The position numbers were made by a program, and so were the translations under genes. Source: Pedosphaera sp. (GTDB lineage: Bacteria > Verrucomicrobiota > Verrucomicrobiia > Limisphaerales > AAA164-E04). Taken from it: 38,707 nucleotides of DNA. The stretch covers positions 1 through 38,707 of the forward strand of contig NZFL01000034.1 of the NCBI GenBank assembly GCA_002690655.1. The letters run 5' to 3'. Shown here piece by piece: positions 1 to 7,820 of the stretch (its first letter is position 1; each line of letters opens with the position of its first letter). The notes under the pieces were generated by a model. It did not search any database. It was not told the DNA's origin and was given only the letters and a program-made list of their open reading frames with translations.

Positions 1-107
1 ATCTTGCCATTTCTCTTTACAATATAGAGGTATGCATCTGCCAACAAGATTCCCTCTCTCAGGACCTCACCACTACAGTTACAAACCACATCAACATTCA
101 AATCCAT
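1..107 (-). CDS. N-terminal fragment of an unidentified protein (continues past the left edge)
   Basis: Reading the minus strand from an ATG at 107 gives 35 codons that stay open to the window edge, beginning MDLNVDVVCNCSGEVLREG. I do not recognise the family. Two cysteines close together (C9, C11) are visible but are not enough to call a metal site. The start is well supported: a strong Shine-Dalgarno sequence, TAAGGAGGT, lies just upstream, and an extended -10 promoter box lies about 22 bases before the ATG. The gene sits 54 bases downstream of tRNA-Thr on the same strand. Such a strong ribosome site is unusual in this window. A short conserved protein or the start of a longer one are equally possible. 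Confidence 0.6.
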   Translation of the reverse strand, partial: MDLNVDVVCNCSGEVLREGILLADAYLYIVKRNGK

Positions 108-128
108 GTTACCTCCTTAGGTGATACT

Positions 129-137
129 ATTATACCA
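129..137 (-). promoter_or_regulatory. Extended -10 promoter box for the partial gene at 1-107
   Basis: On the minus strand the bases read TGGTATAAT, a perfect TATAAT with the upstream TG of an extended -10 element. A plausible start of transcription around 122 would leave a leader of about 15 bases ending in the AAGGAGGT ribosome site. No good -35 is seen, as expected for extended -10 promoters. It lies between tRNA-Thr and the partial gene, so that gene need not depend on tRNA transcription. Confidence 0.55.
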
Positions 138-161
138 CAGCAGAGAATCAATTGCACGAAA

Positions 162-236
162 TGGAGCCACTGAGAGGACTCGAACCTCCGACCGACGGTT
201 TACAAAACCGTTGCTCTACCGCTGAGCTAAGCTGGC
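162..236 (-). tRNA. tRNA-Thr (anticodon UGU), acceptor stem disrupted
   Basis: The minus strand folds as a 75-nt tRNA with encoded CCA. The D stem is GCTC/GAGC, the anticodon stem is ACGGT/ACCGT with loop TTTGTAA (anticodon TGT, threonine), and the T arm is GGAGG-TTCGAGT-CCTCT. The 5' acceptor strand is GCCAGCT but the 3' strand is CAGTGGC, so only the outer four pairs form. Positions 5-68 (G/G), 6-67 (C/A) and 7-66 (T/C) are mismatched. The discriminator base is T, as in many threonine tRNAs. It may be a functional but odd tRNA, a hybrid formed by recombination, or a sequence error. Confidence 0.9.
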
Positions 237-292
237 CTTTGGTTTGTCATTCGGGGGCTGAATGATCCTTGCCCTGTTGGGCAATGGATCGG

Positions 293-320
293 ATTGTATG
301 GGATACTTTGGCTGAATCAA
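293..320 (-). promoter_or_regulatory. Candidate promoter for tRNA-Thr
   Basis: On the minus strand TTGATT (315-320) and TACAAT (293-298) are separated by 16 bases, a good fit to a housekeeping -35/-10 pair. It lies just after the stop codon of the upstream hydrolase gene and about 60 bases before the tRNA. A small hairpin, TTGCCC-AACA-GGGCAA (269-284), lies between promoter and tRNA and has no T-run. The assignment rests on consensus match alone. Confidence 0.45.
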
Positions 321-328
321 GTCCTTTT

Positions 329-2326
329 CTATTTTTGTAGGCGTTTGATTTTTAATCCTCGGAATTCGACCCGGGTTCCGTGGTCTTGCAGCATGATTCG
401 GCCTTCGGTGTTTTGGCCGTAATGAGGCCATTTTTTGAACTTGCTGCGTTGAATGGCCTGTTTGAATTCCTCGGTATGGGTGCTTGTATCCACGATCTTG
501 ACACCGTTGATCCAATGCTCAATCCGGTTGCCATTTGAAATAATTCTTCCCGTATTCCATGTCCCTGGTGGATGACGAGGATCCAGGTTCCAATCCCCCA
601 TATCCAATACGTAAAGCGTGCCTGTGATGTAACGGGTTTCCGTCGATTTCGCAGGATTGTAGCCGGGGTAGTGTTGCTGATCATCGAGTATCTGGTATTC
701 GGGACCCAGGAATTGTCCATCGTAATCCTGCATGCGGTATTTGACCCCGCTGTTTCCTCCGAATCCAATTCTGAATTGAAACTGAAACTCAAAGTTTTCA
801 TAGATTTCTTTTGAATACAGGCTGGTCTGTGACCCTTTGTTTTTGTTTGGAGACATGCTCAGGATTTCATTTTCCCATTTCCAGCCTCTCGGTTTATGAC
901 CATCAGGTCCTTCCCAGTGAGTTAAAAAATCGGCGTCCGAGAGATTTGTCCATACGGATTGATTTCTCAGGCTCCATTCAACCAAGTTGATGCCCTGGGT
1001 AAGCCTGGATTCCAATCCCTCTTTGTTGACTGTTGATACCTGGTAATCCTCGGGTTGTGCATTGGCTGCGTTGCCATCCGTGAAAACCATAGGTAGAAGT
1101 TCTCTGCCATGGAGCGGCTGGTCACTGTAATTCCAAGCCTGGTAGGCCCCTGTTGGGTTCCATTGTCGATTCAATACCCCAGCTATTTCACCGATAAGTT
1201 TTCCCTTGCGATAGATTCTGAAAGATTGGATCCCTGACTCCATGTCCGCATAAGCATTCCATTGCAACTTGGTCCGATATTGCTCCTGTTCGACTCTCAA
1301 GTTGTGTGGACGCGTAGGAGGAGAGGTGTCTGGGATGTGTCCATTTTGACAGAAAGATTGCCAATCGGCGGCAAAGGTTTTGTTCAGTAGATAGCTGGAT
1401 TCATGCAGATTGGATTGCAGATTGGATGCTTCGAAAGTTTCCAGGGATTCATGTAATCCGATCCAATGTTTTTTGGTGGGCAATGTTTTCAGAACCTGAT
1501 CCTTGTTTTCGGGATGGGCTGGATCACTCAGTCGCGCGGGGATGATCTTATCGAAGAAGCGAATTGCCAGCTGTCGGCTCTGACTGTTCTCATGTTCAGA
1601 GTCAGGGTGCACCGCCAGAGCCCAGGGTGCATGGTGCTTGCGGCCGTAATCAAATACTTCGTGCACCCCGGCGATTAAATCATAGAAACGATTGCCAGAT
1701 TGATACTCCTGTTTGCCATAGCAAAAAAGGATTGGGACACCCAGGGTCGCCTTGCTTGAATCGGGTCTCTTTGGATGGCTCCGCGTATATTTTCTCCCTA
1801 CAGGCGAAAGACCTCCAGAGCGAGGAAAGGCTGCGATGATACGCTCAGGAAACAGATAAGCCATGTTCACTGTCCAGATCGCTCCCCCGGAGTGGCCCCA
1901 CAAGCACCAGGGAACATGGTCCAATTCTGCATGCCCCGAGGCTCTTGCGAGTAATTTGATCGCACTCAGGAAGGCATTTGCAGATCCATCCTCTGGCATG
2001 GTCCAGGTCGAACAATCTTCTTCCGGCGCCCAGATTTGCGAGCCCATGAGTGCGAAACCATGTTTTTGAGCCAATGTCTGCCACTGGATATCGTCGGCAT
2101 GCTCCAGTCCCAGTTTCCTCGCGCCCTGACCACAACCATGCTGGCGAAAAATAATACCACGCAGTTCAGGCGTTTCCTCTGGTATCCAGATACGGTAATG
2201 CGCCTTTCCTATTGCATGATCAGATCCCGGCTCGATCGTGCAATCAAAGGTTGCCGCTTGAGTGAGCGGTGAGAGAAGTATGAGTAGCAACCTTTCAATC
2301 CAGCCTTTTCTTCTCGATTGTCTCAT
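329..2326 (-). CDS. Exported esterase-like alpha/beta hydrolase fused to FN3-like and DUF1080 (LamG-fold) domains
   Basis: A 665-aa protein with an N-terminal signal-like segment (about residues 10-25, after RRKGW). Residues about 35-265 look like an alpha/beta hydrolase of the PHB-depolymerase/feruloyl-esterase type: an HGCGQG oxyanion-hole-like turn near 63-68, the nucleophile elbow GHSGG with S146, and a late histidine in HPDSEH. Residues about 338-385 resemble a fibronectin type III module (PPTRPHNLRV ... FRIYRKGKLIGE). Residues about 470-665 are a DUF1080 (3-keto-disaccharide hydrolase-like) domain, with GGNSGVKYR, GPEYQILDD and WNTGRI. I chose the ATG at 2326: an in-frame start upstream exists but would run into the isomerase gene and hide the signal peptide. 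It follows the isomerase by 35 bases, so the two are probably one transcript. The role is inferred to be carbohydrate or ester degradation in the periplasm or outside the cell. Confidence 0.8.
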   Translation of the reverse strand: MRQSRRKGWIERLLLILLSPLTQAATFDCTIEPGSDHAIGKAHYRIWIPEETPELRGIIFRQHGCGQGARKLGLEHADDIQWQTLAQKHGFALMGSQIWAPEEDCSTWTMPEDGSANAFLSAIKLLARASGHAELDHVPWCLWGHSGGAIWTVNMAYLFPERIIAAFPRSGGLSPVGRKYTRSHPKRPDSSKATLGVPILFCYGKQEYQSGNRFYDLIAGVHEVFDYGRKHHAPWALAVHPDSEHENSQSRQLAIRFFDKIIPARLSDPAHPENKDQVLKTLPTKKHWIGLHESLETFEASNLQSNLHESSYLLNKTFAADWQSFCQNGHIPDTSPPTRPHNLRVEQEQYRTKLQWNAYADMESGIQSFRIYRKGKLIGEIAGVLNRQWNPTGAYQAWNYSDQPLHGRELLPMVFTDGNAANAQPEDYQVSTVNKEGLESRLTQGINLVEWSLRNQSVWTNLSDADFLTHWEGPDGHKPRGWKWENEILSMSPNKNKGSQTSLYSKEIYENFEFQFQFRIGFGGNSGVKYRMQDYDGQFLGPEYQILDDQQHYPGYNPAKSTETRYITGTLYVLDMGDWNLDPRHPPGTWNTGRIISNGNRIEHWINGVKIVDTSTHTEEFKQAIQRSKFKKWPHYGQNTEGRIMLQDHGTRVEFRGLKIKRLQK

Positions 2327-2361
2327 GTTTTCTGGGCCGAAGCGGGAGGCACTGATCAGGA

Positions 2362-3330
2362 TTAACCCAGTGCTTTTTTTACCGCACTTTTCATTTTTTC
2401 GAGACCTGTTCTGGCTACCTGTTTGGCGTCCTGTTTCCAGTAGTCCCTGTTGAAGACCTCTAATGACAGCACAGGAGTTGCACCAATTTTTAGCCAACCT
2501 TGCATGATTTCAGCAATGGGTGCGATACCATCTCCAGGATAAACCCTGTGTGAATCATTAATGGTTTCGCGTGGCGGATCAGCTGGATAATCGTTGAGGT
2601 GGAAAACCTGCAATGCTTGTGGGCCAAGCAGGTTCAGCCCTTCGAAAGCGCATCCACCCTTGTAAGTATGGTAGACATCTCCCAGGAAGCAGGCTTTTGG
2701 GTGTCCGCATTCGATGGCTATGGAAACAGCCGTGCTGATACGTCCAATAACCGGATGCCCCCCCCACATTTCTATCTGAGGGATGACGCCGATGGATTCG
2801 CCGATTTCAAGCAGTTTGGCATACCGCTCAGCCATGGCCATGAGTTCAATTTTTTCTCCACGAGCGGTGCCTGCTGGAGGAGCTGCCATTCGGGTGCCTC
2901 CGATTTGAGCGAGGCGGTCCATTTCCCGTTTGGCCTGCTCCAGACCTGCATTGCGCTTTTGATCGTCATTGACAATCCAAGGAGCGAAGCCGATGGCGCT
3001 TTCAATGGTCATGCCATAATCTGCAATTTTTTTGCCTAGATCCTTAAGTGAGCCGCCAGCATCCGCGTAACGGTTCAGTCCATCGAACCACGGCTCCATT
3101 GCGTCATAGCCTGCCTGTCCTGCAGTATCCACTTCTTCAACAATTCCAAGCTTCTGTCCTCGGATTGTGCTGGTATTGAGGCAGTATCTGAATGCTCTGT
3201 CTTGCGCGCTTTGCGCTGAGTCTGCTTTTGTTGATTGGTATCCAACGGCAACGCTTCCGGCAGCCACACTAGCTGATGCAAGCATTTTCCTGCGACTGAA
3301 CTTTAGAGGTTGTTCTGAAATTTTTTTCAT
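2362..3330 (-). CDS. Tat-exported sugar phosphate isomerase/epimerase-like TIM-barrel protein
   Basis: A 322-aa protein of the xylose-isomerase-like TIM-barrel family (hydroxypyruvate isomerase / AP endonuclease 2 type). The N-terminus carries SRRKMLASASVAAGSVAVG, a twin-arginine-type signal, so the enzyme probably acts outside the cytoplasm. Barrel motifs are visible in order: YDAMEPWFDG near residue 75, EMWGGHPVIG near 190, GDVYHTYKGG near 220, FHLNDYP near 245 and SLEVFNRDYW near 295. These carry the Glu/Asp/His residues expected to hold a divalent metal. The substrate cannot be told from sequence. Such exported isomerases are common in Planctomycetes and Verrucomicrobia. The downstream partner is the esterase/DUF1080 protein, which supports a role in processing sugars released from polymers. 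Confidence 0.82.
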   Translation of the reverse strand: MKKISEQPLKFSRRKMLASASVAAGSVAVGYQSTKADSAQSAQDRAFRYCLNTSTIRGQKLGIVEEVDTAGQAGYDAMEPWFDGLNRYADAGGSLKDLGKKIADYGMTIESAIGFAPWIVNDDQKRNAGLEQAKREMDRLAQIGGTRMAAPPAGTARGEKIELMAMAERYAKLLEIGESIGVIPQIEMWGGHPVIGRISTAVSIAIECGHPKACFLGDVYHTYKGGCAFEGLNLLGPQALQVFHLNDYPADPPRETINDSHRVYPGDGIAPIAEIMQGWLKIGATPVLSLEVFNRDYWKQDAKQVARTGLEKMKSAVKKALG

Positions 3331-3709
3331 AAAGGATATTAATCCACCTTACAGGCAGATGAAGGAAAAGGTGAATCTTTTTCGACAACAATTGGGGCAC
3401 ACCAAAGCTACATTATGTAAGTCACCTGAGTTATGTGCATTGCGGGCAATATGGAATGCAATGCACGCAGGCATTTATTCTGCATTTCTGTCTTCCAGTT
3501 TATTATGATTTTGGTCTTATGAAGTCGAGATCCCTCTATCAAGCTAACCTCTAATTGTCTGCACGGGGTGTCTGGTGAAAGTTCGATTCAGGGACGGGTA
3601 TACTGTTGCTAATTCGCGACAAATATGGTCAGGTTTAATTTATCTTGCATTTTGTTAGCGGGAATACTGCGATGAAAGACTTGTCGCTTTTTGAGAATAA
3701 AGAGAAATC
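3331..3709. other. Divergent intergenic region between isomerase and AraC-type gene
   Basis: These 379 bases separate two divergently read genes and must hold both promoters. I see no RNA gene, no convincing open reading frame, no repeat and no clear -35/-10 pair. The stretch just before 3710 is A-rich (AATAAAGAGAAATC), which gives the AraC-type gene a weak ribosome site. A binding site for that regulator may lie here, but none is recognisable. Confidence 0.5.
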
Positions 3710-4099
3710 ATGTTAGGGAAACTCGTCAAGAAAGGTAGTAAACTTTTCTGTGTTGCAGAAACAGATGCTCAGTTGGATGTTTCGAAACTTGCCCGCTTGT
3801 GTGAGTTCAAATCAAGCGATCTGGCCAGCCTGCTCAATATCAGTGAACGTCAGATGGAGCGCTCCTTCCATGACATTCTTAACATGCCCCCCAAATCCTG
3901 GTTACGTGAACAGCGTATGGTTTATGCTAGGGAGCTTTTCGATCGCGGAATGCATAAGCGCGAAGTGGCCTCCATCACCGGGTTCAAATCCTACAGTCAC
4001 TTCGCTGCGGAAGTAGCACATTTTTTCAGCAAAAAACCCAAAGATTTGGAACGCTGCAGCGGGAAACGTTCCCAAGTTCTTTTGGAACAGTTAGGCTGA
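3710..4099 (+). CDS. AraC-type helix-turn-helix regulator, DNA-binding domain only
   Basis: A 129-aa protein whose residues about 20-120 match the two-HTH DNA-binding domain of the AraC/XylS family: LASLLNISERQMERSFHDIL (first HTH), then KSWLREQRMVYARELF, then the second HTH around KREVASITGFKSYSHFAAEV, ending in the family-typical FFSKKPKDL. There is no N-terminal ligand-binding or cupin domain, so either the protein responds to its own level or it works with a partner. The ATG at 3710 has a weak AAAGAGA ribosome site. It is followed 64 bases later by apbE on the same strand and faces the isomerase/esterase pair across a shared promoter region, so either could be its target. Confidence 0.82.
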   Translation: MLGKLVKKGSKLFCVAETDAQLDVSKLARLCEFKSSDLASLLNISERQMERSFHDILNMPPKSWLREQRMVYARELFDRGMHKREVASITGFKSYSHFAAEVAHFFSKKPKDLERCSGKRSQVLLEQLG

Positions 4100-4163
4100 T
4101 TTGAATGAATGAATGGCATTTTATGGGCTAGATTGTCCTCAGTCTTCGAGTTAGGTTCGACTG

Positions 4164-5207
4164 GTGAAGAAATTTGAACGGTTGCAAATCCATTTCGCAT
4201 TAGCCCTCTTGCTCTTCTTTGGGTTCGATTCATCGATCCGCTCAGAAAAACCTGTTTCGGCTCAAAAAAGGTATCAATTCGAAAGTCCTCAAATGGGCGT
4301 CCCGTTCCGCCTCGTAATCTACACAGATCGGGGTGCTTCTCATGCTTCTGATGCAGCGGGTAAAGTCTGGAGCCGGATTTCATTCCTTAACAACATTTTA
4401 AGCAACTACGAGACCGACAGTGAACTGAGTCGCCTGGGTTACGGGGCGGGGCAGGGGATTTGGACTCATGTCAGTGATGAACTCTGGACGGTTATCACGC
4501 ATGCACAGCGCCTTTCTGTTTCATCTCAAGGAGCCTTTGACTTTACTCTGGGGCCAGCTACGGCACTCTGGCGGAAAGTTCGTCGTCAAAAGCAACTACC
4601 CTCCACGCAAGTGCTCAATTCCATGATGCGTCGCACGGGGTGGCATCATTTGGTTTTATCTCCTGAGGATCTGAGTGTTTGTTTGACTGTTCCGGGTATG
4701 CGTTTGGATCCGGGGGGAATTGCCAAAGGATTTGCGCTCGATGAAGCACTAAAGGTTTTGGGGCCCCTGGGAATATCGAGCGCCTTGATTTCCGGGGGCG
4801 GAGACATGGCGGTCCTGGATGCTCCTCCGAATGCTTCCGGATGGCAGGTTCGGTTGGCAGATTTCAAGAGTGAGCCCCATGAGTCAGGGATTATTGAGCT
4901 TAACAATCGTGCGATTGCGACATCTGGCGATCTATTTCAGTTTGTGGATATTGATGGCAAGCGATACTCACATATTCTTGATCCAAAAACGGGGCTTGGC
5001 CTTACCCAACGCGTATTGGTAAGCGTTATCGCACCAACTGGAATGGAGGCGGATTCTCTTGCCACCACTCTTTCTGTTCTGGGGCCCGAGAAATCCTCCG
5101 CCTGGATTGATCAACATGATCCACTGATTCAAGTGCGTATGCTCTGGATCGACGACAATGAACATTTGCATCAATGGCAGACTGATTCCTTCGGCGATTG
5201 CCCCTGA
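4164..5207 (+). CDS. apbE: FAD:protein FMN transferase (ApbE family)
   Basis: A 347-aa ApbE-family protein, which moves FMN from FAD onto a threonine of exported flavoproteins such as Nqr or Rnf subunits. Visible motifs are the start of the domain at MGVPFRLVIYTD (about residue 46), NNILSNYETDSELSRL, FDFTLGPATALWR, LDPGGIAKGFALDEAL (about 184), ALISGGGDMAV (about 207), and AIATSGDLFQF ... YSHILDPKTG (about 250-275). The last two contain the Mg/FAD-binding segments. The first 28 residues form a signal peptide, placing it in the periplasm. The start is GTG at 4164; no ATG gives a complete signal peptide. No flavoprotein target is encoded in this window. Confidence 0.92.
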   Translation: MKKFERLQIHFALALLLFFGFDSSIRSEKPVSAQKRYQFESPQMGVPFRLVIYTDRGASHASDAAGKVWSRISFLNNILSNYETDSELSRLGYGAGQGIWTHVSDELWTVITHAQRLSVSSQGAFDFTLGPATALWRKVRRQKQLPSTQVLNSMMRRTGWHHLVLSPEDLSVCLTVPGMRLDPGGIAKGFALDEALKVLGPLGISSALISGGGDMAVLDAPPNASGWQVRLADFKSEPHESGIIELNNRAIATSGDLFQFVDIDGKRYSHILDPKTGLGLTQRVLVSVIAPTGMEADSLATTLSVLGPEKSSAWIDQHDPLIQVRMLWIDDNEHLHQWQTDSFGDCP

Positions 5208-5283
5208 ATCGGCCTCGATGACTCCATTGCTGCAAATCCCAGCTTGATTCCACCAGCCCAGGGAGAGTACGTTCTACAACGCG

Positions 5284-7389
5284 ATGCGAAACGTTATTTA
5301 CATCCTCACACTATCAATCATGACTGCTTGCCAGACGACTCCTGAATACACACCCAACTCATTGACAACAGTTCAAACTCTGAATCAGGCAGCGAAGCCG
5401 TTCAACTCCATGCTGGCACTGCCCGACTTTGAAACCGATCCGGCGGTCATGGAGCAGAACATGGAAATGACCATTGCACATGCCAATGCAGCTTTGGACA
5501 AGGTGGCGTCATTAAGCGTCTCTGATGTTAATTTTCAAAATACTATTCGAGCGCTTGATGATTTAAGCTATGAGGCAGACCTGACAGCCAGCCGGATCTA
5601 TCTCATGAAAGAGACCAGTCAGGATCCAGCGATTCGGGAAAAAGCGACTCAGCTAATCAAGCGTTATCAAGACTGGGCAGTGGGACTGGATTATCGTGAG
5701 GATGTTTATCGATCCGTCAAGGCTTACGCAGATCTACAGGCTGACCTGTCGGGTGAGGACAAGAAGCTTTTTGAGGAAACATTGCGTGACTACAAGCGCG
5801 CAGGGCTTTCGCTTGATGAGAAAGAGCGCACCGAGGTGGAAAAGCTCCGCAAGGAACTGTCAGCATTGAGCACTGATTTTGATTCCAACATCACTCAAGC
5901 TCAAGCAACGCTTGAATTTACGGGTGATGATTTGAAAGGGGTTCCCAATTCTTTTCTGGAAGGAGATGGAGTAAAGACTGGGAATGATACCTATTCGGTG
6001 AAAGCAAACGTGACCTGGCATTTTATCAATGTGATGGAAAATGCGCAGTCAGAAGCAACACGACGCCGGATGAAAGAGGCCCGCTACTCGCTGGCTGGTG
6101 AGAAGAACGCGGCATTGCTTCAATCCATCTTGGATTTACGAACACGTATTGCACACTTGCTGGGTTATGCCACCTGGGCTGATTATCAGACCGAAGTCAA
6201 AATGGCAGGTAACGGAGACACAGCATTGAACTTCTTGAAAGAACTCAAAGAGGGACTCCAGCCAAAATTCGATGCTGAACTCGAAACCTACCGGGCATTG
6301 AAAGTTCAGGAAACCGGTGACCCGAATGCCAGGATACATCTCTGGGACTGGCGGTATTTCAGCAATCAGCTCAAGAAAAAGGAATATAATGTCGATGCGG
6401 AGCAGCTCCGTGTCTATTTTCCTTATGAACAATCCTTGCAGGGCATGTTTCGTATTTACGAAAATATGTTTGGTCTGCAATTTAACAAAATGGAGCCACC
6501 CTACAAGTGGGTTGACGACCTTGAACTTTATGGAGTGTTGGATGCTGAGACAGGTGAACCCATGGGCATGTTCTATCTGGATATGTTCCCGCGAGATGGG
6601 AAATTCAATCACTTTGCTCAATTCGGATTGATTGCGGGCAAGGAGTTTGGAGACGGGCTTTACCATCGACCCTGTGTGGCGCTGATCTGTAACTTTCCTT
6701 CACCGACTGAGGATGCGCCCTCATTATTATCCCATAATGAAGTTGAAACACTCTTCCACGAATTCGGACATGCCTTACATTCCATTCTGACGCGAGCCAA
6801 ACATTCCCGTTTTTCCGGAACGAGCGTGCCTCGCGATTTCGTTGAAGCCCCCTCTCAGATGCTCGAAAATTGGGTGTGGGACAAGAAGCAGCTTGATGGT
6901 TTTGCCGCCGATTACAGAGATTCTTCAAAGAAAATTCCATCCGCAATTCTCGATCAGCTCAAAGCAGCCAGATTGGCCACCATCGGCACTTTCTACCGTC
7001 GCCAATTAAGCTTTGGAATTCTGGATCTTGAATTGCATTCCCAATCCAAGGTGGGCGGCTCCCTGGATGTCATTCAAACATCGAATCAAATTCTTAGTGA
7101 TGTTTTCCTGCCTGTGCCCGAAGGAACTACCTTCGCAACCTATTTTGGTCACTTGACCGGTTACGACGCAGGCTACTATGGCTACGCCTGGGCCGATGCA
7201 ATCGCCGCTGACATGGCAACCGTTTTTGAAGGGTCCGAACTGAAATACAACGACAAAGAAGCAGCGAAACGCCTCAGAGAGAGCATTTATGCTCCTGGAG
7301 GTTCGAGAAACGCCAATGATTTGATTCTCGAATTCCTCGGGCGGGAACGTTCACTCGCCCCGTTCCTTAAATCCATTGGAATCGAATAA
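5284..7389 (+). CDS. M3-family zinc oligopeptidase, predicted lipoprotein
   Basis: A 701-aa metallopeptidase of the thimet oligopeptidase / oligopeptidase A / Dcp family, close to the usual length. The zinc motif is TLFHEFGHALHSI (H492, E493, H496), and the third ligand is the Glu in FVEAPSQMLENW about 28 residues later. The C-terminal substrate-binding segment GHLTGYDAGYYGYAWADAI is intact. The first residues, MRNVIYILTLSIMTACQTT, form a lipoprotein signal with the cysteine at position 16, so the mature enzyme should be membrane-anchored in the periplasm. Most M3 enzymes are cytosolic. It probably trims short peptides for uptake or cleanup. It starts 76 bases after apbE. No strong ribosome site was seen. 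Confidence 0.93.
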   Translation: MRNVIYILTLSIMTACQTTPEYTPNSLTTVQTLNQAAKPFNSMLALPDFETDPAVMEQNMEMTIAHANAALDKVASLSVSDVNFQNTIRALDDLSYEADLTASRIYLMKETSQDPAIREKATQLIKRYQDWAVGLDYREDVYRSVKAYADLQADLSGEDKKLFEETLRDYKRAGLSLDEKERTEVEKLRKELSALSTDFDSNITQAQATLEFTGDDLKGVPNSFLEGDGVKTGNDTYSVKANVTWHFINVMENAQSEATRRRMKEARYSLAGEKNAALLQSILDLRTRIAHLLGYATWADYQTEVKMAGNGDTALNFLKELKEGLQPKFDAELETYRALKVQETGDPNARIHLWDWRYFSNQLKKKEYNVDAEQLRVYFPYEQSLQGMFRIYENMFGLQFNKMEPPYKWVDDLELYGVLDAETGEPMGMFYLDMFPRDGKFNHFAQFGLIAGKEFGDGLYHRPCVALICNFPSPTEDAPSLLSHNEVETLFHEFGHALHSILTRAKHSRFSGTSVPRDFVEAPSQMLENWVWDKKQLDGFAADYRDSSKKIPSAILDQLKAARLATIGTFYRRQLSFGILDLELHSQSKVGGSLDVIQTSNQILSDVFLPVPEGTTFATYFGHLTGYDAGYYGYAWADAIAADMATVFEGSELKYNDKEAAKRLRESIYAPGGSRNANDLILEFLGRERSLAPFLKSIGIE

Positions 7390-7393
7390 ACGT

Positions 7394-7410
7394 CCCTCGG
7401 TTTGAGGGTC
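7394..7410. terminator. Weak hairpin between convergent peptidase and glnK genes
   Basis: CCCTC-GGTTT-GAGGG forms a five-pair stem with a five-base loop between two convergent genes (peptidase stop at 7389, glnK stop at 7453). It is followed on the plus strand only by TCTTTGG and on the minus strand by ACGTTTATT, so the T-run is poor on both sides. It may help end transcription in either direction. Confidence 0.3.
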
Positions 7411-7452
7411 TTTGGCCGAATTCGTGCCAAAGGCTCTTGTCAGGAAAGCAAG

Positions 7453-7791
7453 TCAAAGGGCATCGTCGCCTGTTTCCTCAGTGCGAATACGAACAGCCTG
7501 CTCAATTGATTGTACAAATATTTTCCCATCGCCAATCTTACCTGTATTGGCAGATCTGCATATTGCATCAATCACGTCGTGGACTTTTTCATCGGGCAAT
7601 ACCATTTCGATTTTGATTTTGGGAAGGAAGTCTACATTGTACTCACTACCGCGATAGATTTCCTTGTGACCTTTTTGCTTGCCGTGACCCTTGACTTCGG
7701 AAGCTGACATACCGACGACACCTACCTCAGAGAGAGCTTCGCGAACCTCTTCGATCTTGAAGGGCTTGATGATGGCTTCTACTTTTTTCAT
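7453..7791 (-). CDS. glnK: PII nitrogen regulatory protein (GlnK/GlnB)
   Basis: A 112-aa PII signal protein of exactly the family length. It senses 2-oxoglutarate and ATP/ADP and controls nitrogen assimilation by binding partners. The T-loop [18 protein letters not shown] contains Y51, the classic uridylylation site. The B-loop region IGDGKIFV and the C-terminal signature [12 protein letters not shown] are also present. It is read 29 bases after amtB on the same strand, so it most likely acts as GlnK, plugging the AmtB channel when nitrogen is plentiful. No uridylyltransferase gene (glnD) lies in the window. Confidence 0.96.
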   Translation of the reverse strand: MKKVEAIIKPFKIEEVREALSEVGVVGMSASEVKGHGKQKGHKEIYRGSEYNVDFLPKIKIEMVLPDEKVHDVIDAICRSANTGKIGDGKIFVQSIEQAVRIRTEETGDDAL

Positions 7792-7820
7792 AGTGATATT
7801 GTGGTTCTAGTTGGGGTCAA

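Noticed and set aside
269..284. Hairpin TTGCCC-TGTT-GGGCAA as a terminator
   Set aside because: No T-run follows on either strand and it lies between a candidate promoter and tRNA-Thr; it could be part of the tRNA leader.
2327..2497. Longer N-terminus of the esterase/DUF1080 protein
   Set aside because: The extra 57 residues overlap the end of the isomerase gene and would place the signal peptide internally.
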